Program-made: the position numbers and the translations under genes | Part shown: positions 20,045 through 29,685 of the stretch, piece by piece | How positions within the stretch are numbered: position 1 is the stretch's first letter | Layout of the letters: each line of letters starts with the position of its first letter | Origin: an uncultured Clostridia bacterium | GTDB lineage: Bacteria; Bacillota; Clostridia; Christensenellales; Borkfalkiaceae | DNA: 41,281 nt | Assembly: GCA_946055105.1 (NCBI GenBank) | Contig: CAMGEK010000004.1 | Location: forward strand, 1-41,281 | Direction: 5' to 3' | The notes under the pieces: model-generated | The model's database searches: none | What the model was told of the DNA's origin: nothing | Seen by the model: the letters and a program-made list of their open reading frames with translations, nothing else

Positions 20045-20496
20045 CGGGAAAAAACAGGGAAAACTATAACCGGAATTATATCGCGTACGTCAATTCGTTC
20101 GATCCGCCGACCAAGCATTTCAAGACGTGCGGACACGCGTTTCTCGTAGGGGGATTTATCTGTTCCGTAGGGCAGTTCTTCCGATATATGCTGGAATTTG
20201 CGGGATTGACGGGCGAGGAGCTGGCGGGCGCCGTTTCGATATTACTGATATTTCTCGGAACGCTGTTGACGGGCTTGGGCGTGTACGATCGGATCGGTCG
20301 GCATGCGGGCGCGGGCAGTATCGTTCCGATTACGGGGTTCGCCAATTCCGTCGCCTCTCCCGCGATCGAATTTAAGACGGAAGGTTTCGTCTACGGCATG
20401 GCGGCGAAGATGTTCATTGTCGCGGGACCGATTATCGTGTTCGGCGTAAGCGCGGGCGCGGCGGTCGGGATCGTCTATTGGCTGTTGGGGCTGTAA
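20041..20496 (+). CDS. spoVAC: Stage V sporulation protein AC family
   Basis: HAFLVGGFICSVGQFFRYMLEFAGL...LIFLGTLLTGLGVYDRIGRHAGAGSIVPITGFANSVASPAIEFKTEGFVYGMAAKMFIVAGPIIVFG; SD GGAGGAGGT. Confidence 0.93.
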   Translation: MTGKNRENYNRNYIAYVNSFDPPTKHFKTCGHAFLVGGFICSVGQFFRYMLEFAGLTGEELAGAVSILLIFLGTLLTGLGVYDRIGRHAGAGSIVPITGFANSVASPAIEFKTEGFVYGMAAKMFIVAGPIIVFGVSAGAAVGIVYWLLGL

Positions 20497-20513
20497 AAAT
20501 TCATGGAACAGGA

Positions 20514-20545
20514 AGCGGATGCGTTCTGAGAGCGCATCCGCTTTT
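20514..20545 (+). terminator. Terminator after spoVAC
   Basis: AAGCGGATGCG-TTCTGAGA-GCGCATCCGCTTTTC. Confidence 0.75.
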
Positions 20546-20688
20546 CTTTATGGGCTCAGAGACTCGCTCGCAGAGCAAGTTACTATGGACAAATCAAAAT
20601 CCGTACGAAAGACGGTTTTGATCATTTCAGAGAGATCCCGTTATTTTTATCTTGCGCCGAGGAGAAAGAACGACTTGACATAACAATG

Positions 20689-20725
20689 AAAAGTCCGCTG
20701 CGGAGGCGTCGTCTCAACAGCGGAC
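20689..20725 (-). terminator. Terminator after rfbB
   Basis: Minus strand GTCCGCTG...CAGCGGAC then TTTT. Confidence 0.65.
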
Positions 20726-20732
20726 CTTTCGT

Positions 20733-21758
20733 TTATTTTCTTTCAGCGTAGTTCTTTTTGAGCCATTCCCGATTGCTTGCATTGCATTCGTCGAGCCACC
20801 ATTGGTTTTCCCGATACCATTCGATGGTGCGTTTAATGCCGTCCTCGAACGTTGTGGTCGGTTGCCAGCCGAGTTCCGCCATCGCCTTTGCGGGGTCGAT
20901 TGCATAGCGTTGATCGTGTCCGTGTCTGTCCGCAACGTGCGTTATCAACGATTCCGGTTTGCCGAGTTCGGTGAGAATGCGCTTTACAATATATAGATTG
21001 TTTCTTTCGTTGTGCCCGCCGAGATTGTACACCTCGCCGATTCTGCCCTTTTCAATGACGGCTAAAATGCCGTAGCAGTGATCTTTTACATACAGCCAGT
21101 CCCGCACGTTCAGTCCTTCGCCGTAGACGGGAAGGCTCTCGTCGTGACTTGCTTTGGAAATCATCAGGGGAATGAGCTTTTCGGGAAACTGATACGGACC
21201 GTAGTTATTGGAACAACGGGAAATCGTCACGGGCAGACCGTACGTTCTGTAATATGCGAGAACGAGCAGATCCGCGGACGCCTTGGAAGTCGAATACGGA
21301 CTGCTGGTATGTAAAGGGGTGTCCTCGTGAAAAAACAGATCGGGGCGATCCAAAGGAAGGTCGCCGTAAACTTCGTCGGTCGATACCTGATGATACCGGT
21401 CAATTCCGTACTTGCGGCAGGCGTCCATAAGGACGGCAGTGCCGAGAATGTTGGTCGTAAGGAACGCTTCGGGGTCTAAAATCGAGCGGTCGACGTGAGA
21501 TTCCGCCGCAAAGTTGACTACGGTATCGGGCTTTTCCTCCTCGAAGATTTTATAAATTTCTTCGCGGTTGCGGATATCCGTCTTATAGAATTTATAATTT
21601 GGATTTTTCAGTTCCTCTCTGATGGTAGACGGATTTGCCGCATATGTGCAAACGTCCACGTTGATGACTTTATCATCAGGTCTTTCCGCAAGCAATAATT
21701 TGCAGAAGCAATTCCCGATAAACCCCGTTCCACCCGTTACTAAAAAAGTTTTTCTCAT
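20733..21758 (-). CDS. rfbB: dTDP-glucose 4,6-dehydratase
   Basis: VTGGTGFIGNCF, AAESHVDRSI, YSTSKASADLL, NNYGPYQFPEKLIPLMI, GEGLNVRDWLYVKDHC. Confidence 0.95.
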   Translation of the reverse strand: MRKTFLVTGGTGFIGNCFCKLLLAERPDDKVINVDVCTYAANPSTIREELKNPNYKFYKTDIRNREEIYKIFEEEKPDTVVNFAAESHVDRSILDPEAFLTTNILGTAVLMDACRKYGIDRYHQVSTDEVYGDLPLDRPDLFFHEDTPLHTSSPYSTSKASADLLVLAYYRTYGLPVTISRCSNNYGPYQFPEKLIPLMISKASHDESLPVYGEGLNVRDWLYVKDHCYGILAVIEKGRIGEVYNLGGHNERNNLYIVKRILTELGKPESLITHVADRHGHDQRYAIDPAKAMAELGWQPTTTFEDGIKRTIEWYRENQWWLDECNASNREWLKKNYAERK

Positions 21759-21959
21759 AATAAAATCCTTGTCAATGATAGCATCGTCAATCTAATTCAA
21801 TAAAAGGTAAGAAGCCGGCTTTTGCGTGAATTATTTGTATTATCAGAAATAATACGTTAAAATTTTAATTGAAATATAAATGCGAGAAAGAAGCGTCCGC
21901 TCGGCTTCTTTTTCGCATTTCATTCACATACGGTGATTGCTTATCAATCACGGCGTATT

Positions 21960-22034
21960 TGGTACTCCCTGCGGGAATCGAACCCACAACTAGCCCTTAG
22001 GAGGGGCTTGTTATATCCATTTAACTAAGGAAGC
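21960..22034 (-). tRNA. tRNA-Arg(CCT)
   Basis: Reverse complement GCTTCCTTAGTTAAATGGATATAACAAGCCCCTCCTAAGGGCTAGTTGTGGGTTCGATTCCCGCAGGGAGTACCA; anticodon loop CTCCTAA; CCA encoded. Confidence 0.93.
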
Positions 22035-22403
22035 AAACGTATTTAATTGATTTTGTTCCGAAAAATAACGCATTTTCCTAAGGATGCGCATGAACCGTCG
22101 GAAAGACGCAATCGGCAACTTTCGCCGCGGACGATCAATCACCGTTTTATTCCGAAAGTTCCGTTCTATTCCGAAACTTGCGTTTCTCGAATACGGTCAA
22201 CGAAAAATCCGAAAAATATCATCGGACGACCGTATCAATATCTTACCGCATTTTTCTGAAAAAAGCAAGGGATTTTATCAACGGATTCTGATTTTCATTT
22301 TTTTGCAAAAAAATTCTATAAGTTCAGCTTATAGCATATATAAGCGATTCAAAACGGATTTCATGGGCAATAAAATGGAAAAATATCCGCAAATTTGGTA
22401 TAA

Positions 22404-23789
<1,386 letters not shown>

Positions 23790-23800
23790 GGAATCGTTTG

Positions 23801-23839
23801 AAAAATACGGCGGAACCGACGGTTTCGCCGTATTTTTTT
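23801..23839 (+). terminator. Terminator after gdhA
   Basis: AAATACGGCG...CGCCGTATTTTTTT. Confidence 0.85.
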
Positions 23840-23866
23840 GCGTTGCGAAAAAACAGTAAGCACATT

Positions 23867-24021
23867 CGCAATCGTATCGGTACTTTATCTTGATTGCGGA
23901 GATTCCCTGCGCTTGCCGTGGAACGGCTCACCGTAAGAGCGTTCCCGAAGTCCGGCGCGAGAGGGCTTCGGAATGGCGAATTTTATGATTTTTTCCGATA
24001 AGTCAGACGTTCGCAGTCTGA
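23867..24021 (+). ncRNA. Candidate structured RNA of unassigned class
   Basis: Four consecutive hairpins in non-coding sequence: CGCAATC/GATTGCG, GAACGgCTC/GAGCGTTC, CCGAAGTCC/GGGCTTCGG, TCAGAC/GTCTGA; no matching ORF. Confidence 0.35.
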
Positions 24022-24211
24022 TCAATCGAAAGCGTCCGTCGGGGGTTCGCATTTTTTACTTCTGCATGGGCAATTGAACAAATCCTCACCCTTATGCCGT
24101 TATGAAACGTTACAAATAGATTGGAGAAGCGGAAAAAGTTCCCCGTACGGTTGTTTTTTCGGAAAACTTATGATATACTAAATAAGACGGATTTTTTCCG
24201 AAGGAGGTCGT

Positions 24212-25147
24212 ATGTCGGAACAAGAAGAAACACAAAAAAATTCCAGACTTGCGGAATTTCTGACCGATATTCTGCGCGGCGTCGCGATCGGCGTGGCGTT
24301 TATCATTCCGGGGTTTTCGGGCGGATCCGTCGCCGCGATTCTCGGAATCTATGAAAAATTGGTGGGAGCGATTGCGGATATTTTCCGCTCCTTCCGAAAG
24401 AGCGTGGCAATTCTGCTTCCCATCGCGCTCGGCATGATTATCGGGATCGGCGCGTTGTTGTTCCCGCTCGGCTGGGCGCTGACGAAATTCCCGATTCCGA
24501 CCGTCTGTCTGTTTGTGGGGCTCGCGCTGGGCGGACTTCCGTCCGTAAGCGAAAAAGTGCCCGGAAAACCTACGCCGAAAAATCTCGTCGCGCTTTTGAT
24601 TCCCCTTGCCGTCGCGGCGTCGCTTTCGTTCTTGCCGACCGCGGGAGACGTCGATCTGTTCTCTCTGAACGCGGGCGGGTATCTTCTGCTCGTCCTGATC
24701 GGCGTCGTCGGATCGTGCGCGCTCGTCGTTCCGGGCATTTCCGGTTCCATGCTGCTTCTCATTTTCGGATACTATAATCCGCTCATTCATCTGGTGACCG
24801 ATCATCTGTTGCACGGTCGGAACGTGGGCGTCGCGATCGCGGTGCTCGGTTGTACGGGAATCGGGATTCTGATCGGATTTTTCTGCATTTCGCTTCTCAT
24901 GAAAATTTGTCTGAAACGCTATCCGCGCGGAACGTATTTTGCGATTATCGGATTTATTCTCGGGTCGGTTCCGACGGTATTCGTTTCGACGGCGAAAGAC
25001 GCGGGGCTGACTTTGACGACGCTTCCCGCGTCGCCGTGGTATTGGATTGCGTCCGTACTGTTGCTTGCCGTCGGGATTTTCGCCGCCTACTCGTTCGTAC
25101 GTTTTGCGCGGAAGAAATCCGTTCGGGAACCGAAAGAGGAGCGTTAA
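24212..25147 (+). CDS. DUF368 family membrane protein (PopT-like polyprenyl-phosphate transporter family)
   Basis: RGVAIGVAFIIPGFSGGSVAAILGIYEKL; LVVPGISGSMLLLIFGYYNPLI. Confidence 0.88.
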   Translation: MSEQEETQKNSRLAEFLTDILRGVAIGVAFIIPGFSGGSVAAILGIYEKLVGAIADIFRSFRKSVAILLPIALGMIIGIGALLFPLGWALTKFPIPTVCLFVGLALGGLPSVSEKVPGKPTPKNLVALLIPLAVAASLSFLPTAGDVDLFSLNAGGYLLLVLIGVVGSCALVVPGISGSMLLLIFGYYNPLIHLVTDHLLHGRNVGVAIAVLGCTGIGILIGFFCISLLMKICLKRYPRGTYFAIIGFILGSVPTVFVSTAKDAGLTLTTLPASPWYWIASVLLLAVGIFAAYSFVRFARKKSVREPKEER

Positions 25148-25198
25148 CCGTTTGCGGCGGGAGAATACGCAAATCGTTCGGTAGCTGCCGACGTCTTA

Positions 25199-25239
25199 AA
25201 ACGCGCCCGAAAGCATTCCTGCTTTCGGGCGCGTTTTTG
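25199..25239. terminator. Bidirectional terminator between DUF368 gene and Rnf operon
   Basis: AAAACGCGCCCGAAAGCA-TTCC-TGCTTTCGGGCGCGTTTTT. Confidence 0.88.
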
Positions 25240-25286
25240 TAATTCTTGAATGGGTATTGTACAGGTTTTTTCAGATAGGGAAGAGC

Positions 25287-25491
25287 GAACGCCTGTGATC
25301 GGCGGTTTCCCTTTCTCGGAGCAGGAAGAACGAACGCCCGCGATCGGCGGGTTTTCTTTCTCAGAGCGGGAAGAATGAACGCCCGCGATCGGCGGTTTCC
25401 CTTTCTCGGAGCGGGAAGAGCGAACGCCCGCGATCGGCGGGTTTTCTTTCTCAGAGCGGGAAGAACGAACGCCCGCGATCGGCGGTTTTCC
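25287..25491. repeat. Tandem minisatellite, 45-bp period, about 4.5 units in alternating A/B subtypes
   Basis: Units start at 25287, 25332, 25377, 25422, 25467 (GAACGCCCGCGATCGGCGG...); A = GGTTTCCCTTTCTCGGA, B = GGGTTTTCTTTCTCAGA. Confidence 0.95.
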
Positions 25492-25529
25492 GATCCGATC
25501 GCCGATACGGCGCGCGTGGGAAAGAGGAA

Positions 25530-26348
25530 TCAATATCTCGTTCTTATGGTATGGCGGGGGCATGCTTCCGCGCACTTGCCGCATTTGATACAGGTGTCGT
25601 AATTGACCACGGGGAGATTGTCGAGCATCGTGATCGCGCCGACGGGGCAGGTTTTCGCGCACTTTCCGCAGGCGATACAGCCGTATTTGCAGACGTCGAG
25701 CACCGCTTTTCCCCGATCGTGGGAGGAACAGGCGATATAAATTTTCGCGTCGGCGGGAATACGCGCGAAGAGCGTTTTCGGACAGGTCAGAATACAGGCG
25801 CCGCAGGAGATGCAACGGTCCGGATCGACGAGCGCGCATTCGTGTTTGAGCGCGATCGCTTCTTCCGGACAAACGCGCACGCAGTTTCCGTTTCCGAGAC
25901 AGCCGTATTTGCAGGCTTTTGCGCCGCCGGAAAGTTTCGCCTGTTCCGCGCAATCGACCGCGCCGACGTATTCGTATTTGTCTTTTGCGTTCAGTCCGCC
26001 CGAACACATGCAGACGCTGACGGTCGGTTTCCCCGCCGCGAAAGGGATGCCGAGGATTCGGGCGATCTCCGCTTTTTTATCCGATTCGGTCACGTGGCAG
26101 TCGTTGAGGTTGGCTTCTCCCGCGCACAGTTTGCCGGCGAACCCCGCGCAACCCGAACAGCCGCAGCCGCCGCAGTTTGCGCCCGCAAGGTTTTCGAGGA
26201 TTTTGGCAACCTTTTCGTCGGCGTTGGTTTTGCAGAACTTTGCGACGATCAGAATACAGACGATCAGAAGCAGGGCGATCGCGGCGAAAATACCGATCAC
26301 GACGCCGACCTGATTCCATTGGATTGCTTGAAGTAAGAGCGTTTTCAT
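25530..26348 (-). CDS. rnfB: Electron transport complex RnfB (Fe-S subunit)
   Basis: N-terminal TM; CGGCGCSGCAGFA cluster motif; several CxxCxxCxxxCP ferredoxin motifs; SD GGAGG before ATG. Confidence 0.93.
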   Translation of the reverse strand: MKTLLLQAIQWNQVGVVIGIFAAIALLLIVCILIVAKFCKTNADEKVAKILENLAGANCGGCGCSGCAGFAGKLCAGEANLNDCHVTESDKKAEIARILGIPFAAGKPTVSVCMCSGGLNAKDKYEYVGAVDCAEQAKLSGGAKACKYGCLGNGNCVRVCPEEAIALKHECALVDPDRCISCGACILTCPKTLFARIPADAKIYIACSSHDRGKAVLDVCKYGCIACGKCAKTCPVGAITMLDNLPVVNYDTCIKCGKCAEACPRHTIRTRY

Positions 26349-26360
26349 CGTCAACCTCCG

Positions 26361-26975
26361 TTAAATCAGCGTAAAGACGTAGAACGCCATCGCCATAAAG
26401 CTCGCCGCCATCATCGTGATCGGGAACCCTTTCATACATTTCGCGCAGGGCGTGTATTCGACGCGTTCGCGAACGCCGCCCATGAGCACCATGGCGAGGG
26501 TAAAACCCATTCCCGCGCAGAGCGCGTACAGCATGGCGAAGCCGAAATTCATTGCAGTCCCCTCCGCGACGCCCGCCGCGACGGAAGAGAGGTCGTTGGC
26601 GAGCACAAGTTCCGCAACGCCGAGAATCGCGCAGTTGGTGGTGATGAGCGGCAGATAAATTCCCATCGTGCGGAAGAGCGCGGGCAGGAATTTCTGTATG
26701 AGTTTTTCCAGCATCTGCACGAGCGCCGCGATGATGAAGATGAAGAAGATGATTTCGAGATATTCGATTCCGAGCGGCACCATGACGTAGGTGTAGAGCG
26801 GATAGGTGACGAGCGTCGCCAGAAGCATGACGAGCGTGACGGCAATTCCCATAGAGAAAGAGCTCTGAATCCGCTTTGACACGCCGAGGAAGGGGCAGAT
26901 GCCGAGGAATTTCACGAGAATAAAGTTTTGCGAAAAGACGGCGGAGACGACGATAATGAGAATGGTGGTCAACAT
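26361..26975 (-). CDS. rnfA: RnfA
   Basis: SQNFILVKFLGICPFLGVSKRIQSSFSMGIAVT; TNCAILGVAEL. Confidence 0.95.
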   Translation of the reverse strand: MLTTILIIVVSAVFSQNFILVKFLGICPFLGVSKRIQSSFSMGIAVTLVMLLATLVTYPLYTYVMVPLGIEYLEIIFFIFIIAALVQMLEKLIQKFLPALFRTMGIYLPLITTNCAILGVAELVLANDLSSVAAGVAEGTAMNFGFAMLYALCAGMGFTLAMVLMGGVRERVEYTPCAKCMKGFPITMMAASFMAMAFYVFTLI

Positions 26976-27638
26976 TTAAGCGCCCTCCTTTTCCGCGTCG
27001 AGCGCGTCGGACGGAACGCGCAACGCGCGCGAGCGTTTCGCGCGGCGCAGTTTCTCAAACCGATCGTTGATAAAGACAAACAGCGCGATGCAGATTCCGT
27101 AGACGAAGAACGCGCCCGCGTTATTGGAGAAGAAACCGACGGAGAACTCCCAGAGTTTAACGCCGAAGAAGCTTCCGCTGCCGAGCAGTTCGCGGATGAT
27201 TCCCATGAGCGTGATGGCGAACGTGAATCCGAGTCCGGTCGCTACGCCGTCCAGCGCGCTTTCGAGCACGGGGCGTTTGCTCGCGAACGCCTCCGCTCTT
27301 CCCAGAATGATGCAGTTCACGACGATGAGGGGCAGAAACACGCCCATCGATTCGGAGAGCGAGGGCAGGAACTTTTCTAAAAACATGCGGAGCAACGTCA
27401 CCATCGTCGCGATCACGACGATAAACGCGGGAATCCGCACCGTGCCCGGAATGATTTTTCTCAGAAGAGAGATCACCACGTTTGAAAGCAACAGTACGAC
27501 GGTTACGGAGAGCCCCATTCCGAGCCCGCTGAAAGCGGAGGAGGAGAGCCCGAGCGTCGCGCACGTTCCGAGCACGAGTTTGAACGTCGCGTTGTTCGCA
27601 ATCATTCCGTCCGTTGCGATTTTAGCGTATTTATTCAT
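26976..27638 (-). CDS. rnfE: RnfE
   Basis: NATFKLVLGTCATLGLSSSAFSGLGMGLSVTVVLLLSNVVISLLRK; VNCIILGRAEAFAS. Confidence 0.93.
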   Translation of the reverse strand: MNKYAKIATDGMIANNATFKLVLGTCATLGLSSSAFSGLGMGLSVTVVLLLSNVVISLLRKIIPGTVRIPAFIVVIATMVTLLRMFLEKFLPSLSESMGVFLPLIVVNCIILGRAEAFASKRPVLESALDGVATGLGFTFAITLMGIIRELLGSGSFFGVKLWEFSVGFFSNNAGAFFVYGICIALFVFINDRFEKLRRAKRSRALRVPSDALDAEKEGA

Positions 27639-28653
27639 GAAGACCTCCTTCTCCGTTCAAAAAGAGTTCGTAGTTTGCGGTCGCGAACGCCGCCGCGCGC
27701 ACGAACGACGCGGAGGATTCGGTCGCGCCCGTTTTCAATCCGTTGGAGGAGAGCGCGTCTCCGCGCAGAGCTCTGTCCTCGTCGAGCATCGCCTCGACGT
27801 CCGCCGCCCTTTTTCCGAGGAAGAACGATCCGTTTTTGAAGCTGTCGTCCACGTTCGCGTCGTAACCGCCCGTGGAGATTGCTCCTTCCGTCGAATAGGA
27901 AGCGATCGCGCCGTTTTCGACGACGATGACGGCGGTAAAGGAGGGCGCGTTGCCGTTCGCTTTCATGACGAGCCGATAGGAAACTTTCCCCGATTCGGGC
28001 GTGATCACGCTCTGTCCGAGATTGATAAAGCTCTCGTACAGATAGGTCTCCCGCGCCGCCTCTTCCCCGAATACGACCGTTTTACAGAAACTGATCGCTC
28101 CGTTGACCGCGTTGCACATCGCCGTCGAAGAGAGCGACGCGCCCGTATTCACGACGCGCACGCTCCCGCTTTCTTCCGCGACGGAGAACGTCTCGCCCGC
28201 TTTGAGCCGATCGTTATAAGCGGAGAAATGATCGTAAAAGGAATCGGAAAATTTCGAGAGATAGGTCTGTTTCGTATTCGTTTCGTAAACGACCTTTCCG
28301 ACGCCGCCGAACGCGCCGTGATCGGAGAGAACGACCACCCAAAGCGTTACCGTGCCGCCGTTGAACCCGCCTTTTCCCGTCGCCTGGACGAGCAGATTTC
28401 CGTCTCCCATGCGGTACGCGTAATTGACGACGGCGTTCGGCTGTTTTTTATTCTCTTCGGTGAGTTCGATCGTTTCCTCTACCGTTTCGGCTTTTCCGTA
28501 GATCTTCATCAGCGTCCGCGCGAATTTCTCTTCCGCCGAAACGTAGAACAGATCGTTGCAGATCGCAAGCAGACCGCCCGCGATGATGACGATAGCGAGC
28601 AGCACCGCGAAACTGCGGAACGCCGCGCTTTTGAAAAACTGTCTGACCGTCAT
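27631..28653 (-). CDS. rnfG: RnfG, long form with two FMN-type motifs
   Basis: Single N-terminal TM; TGASLSSTAMCNAV and TGATESSASFVRAA; ATGA overlap with rnfD. Confidence 0.88.
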   Translation of the reverse strand: MTVRQFFKSAAFRSFAVLLAIVIIAGGLLAICNDLFYVSAEEKFARTLMKIYGKAETVEETIELTEENKKQPNAVVNYAYRMGDGNLLVQATGKGGFNGGTVTLWVVVLSDHGAFGGVGKVVYETNTKQTYLSKFSDSFYDHFSAYNDRLKAGETFSVAEESGSVRVVNTGASLSSTAMCNAVNGAISFCKTVVFGEEAARETYLYESFINLGQSVITPESGKVSYRLVMKANGNAPSFTAVIVVENGAIASYSTEGAISTGGYDANVDDSFKNGSFFLGKRAADVEAMLDEDRALRGDALSSNGLKTGATESSASFVRAAAFATANYELFLNGEGGLHE

Positions 28654-29669
28654 GCGTTTGCCTCCTTCTTTTGTCCGCGCGTCTTTTTCGCGCGACGATA
28701 CCCGAACGGACGGCAGGGAATCGCCGCGTCGATCAGGAATACGACGAAATTCATCAGGAAGATGCAGAAGGAGACGACTTCGATGCCCGTCGCTTTCCGC
28801 AGTCCCGCCGTCAGCAATCCGAGCAGAACGAAATAGACGACATTTCCGAGTGCGGATTTGGGCGACGTGACGTAATCGGTCGCCATAAAAATCGCGCCGA
28901 GCATGAGCCCGCCGCCGAGGACGGAGGGCAGAAAGGCGTCGAAACTTCCTTCGAGCACGACGGCGAACAATCCCGTCGTCGCGATATAGAGAGTAGGAAG
29001 ATACCATTTGATCACGCCGCGCGCGCACAGATAGATCCCGCCTGCGATCAGGGCGATTTTGCACGTTTCCCCGATACAGCCCGCGACGCCCGTACCGAGC
29101 AGAAGATCGAGCGCGGAGAGCGTGCCTTTGCCCTGTAAACCGCTCGTGAGCGAAGTCGCGCCCGTTTGCAGCGATCCCAAGGGGGCGAACAGTTTTCCGA
29201 TCGACGGATCGGGATAGACGGTCATCGCCGCGAACGAGATGAAGAGAAAGATTCGTCCGCCGACGGCGGGATTGACGATATTTTTTCCCGTACCGCCGAA
29301 GAGCAGTTTGACCGCGCCGACGGCAAAGACCGCGCCGAGCACGGGCATGTACCAGGCTTCGAGGTTGGCGGGGAGGATCAGCGCGAGCAACAATCCCGTG
29401 ATCGCCGAAGTAAAGTCGAATTGTCCGCAGAACTTTTTCAGAACTTCTTTCGGGTTCGCCCATGCTTTATTCTGAATCAGAAACCAGACGAATTCCGTCA
29501 AAACGGCGCTGAACGTCGCGGCTAAGACAAAGACGAGCGCGGGAACGCCGAAAAAGACGATTCCCGCCGCGGTAGCGGGAAGAAGCGCGATCAGCACGTC
29601 AAGCATGATGCGCTTCGTCGTGCGGGGCGAGCGGACGTGCGGGGCGGCGGAGACGATAACGTGATTCAT
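28650..29669 (-). CDS. rnfD: RnfD
   Basis: SAAPHVRSPRTTKRIMLDVLIALLPAT; putative covalent FMN motif TGATSL; ATDYVTSP. Confidence 0.93.
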   Translation of the reverse strand: MNHVIVSAAPHVRSPRTTKRIMLDVLIALLPATAAGIVFFGVPALVFVLAATFSAVLTEFVWFLIQNKAWANPKEVLKKFCGQFDFTSAITGLLLALILPANLEAWYMPVLGAVFAVGAVKLLFGGTGKNIVNPAVGGRIFLFISFAAMTVYPDPSIGKLFAPLGSLQTGATSLTSGLQGKGTLSALDLLLGTGVAGCIGETCKIALIAGGIYLCARGVIKWYLPTLYIATTGLFAVVLEGSFDAFLPSVLGGGLMLGAIFMATDYVTSPKSALGNVVYFVLLGLLTAGLRKATGIEVVSFCIFLMNFVVFLIDAAIPCRPFGYRRAKKTRGQKKEANA

Positions 29670-29685
29670 ATTCTGCCTCTCCTTT

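Noticed and set aside
11118-22034. Complete prophage integrated at tRNA-Arg(CCT)
   Set aside because: No integrase, no second copy of the tRNA 3' end seen in the window, and bacterial genes (spoVAC, rfbB) lie between the capsid module and the tRNA.
25287-25491. CRISPR array
   Set aside because: Units are contiguous 45-bp tandem copies with no unique spacers, and no cas genes are present.
25144-26007. 287-aa minus-strand ORF running through the minisatellite and rnfB
   Set aside because: Out of frame with rnfB, Arg-rich, no start signals; only the repeat portion is mentioned as a curiosity.
27124-28836. 570-aa plus-strand ORF opposite rnfG/rnfE
   Set aside because: Antisense shadow of the Rnf operon with no SD or domain-like text.
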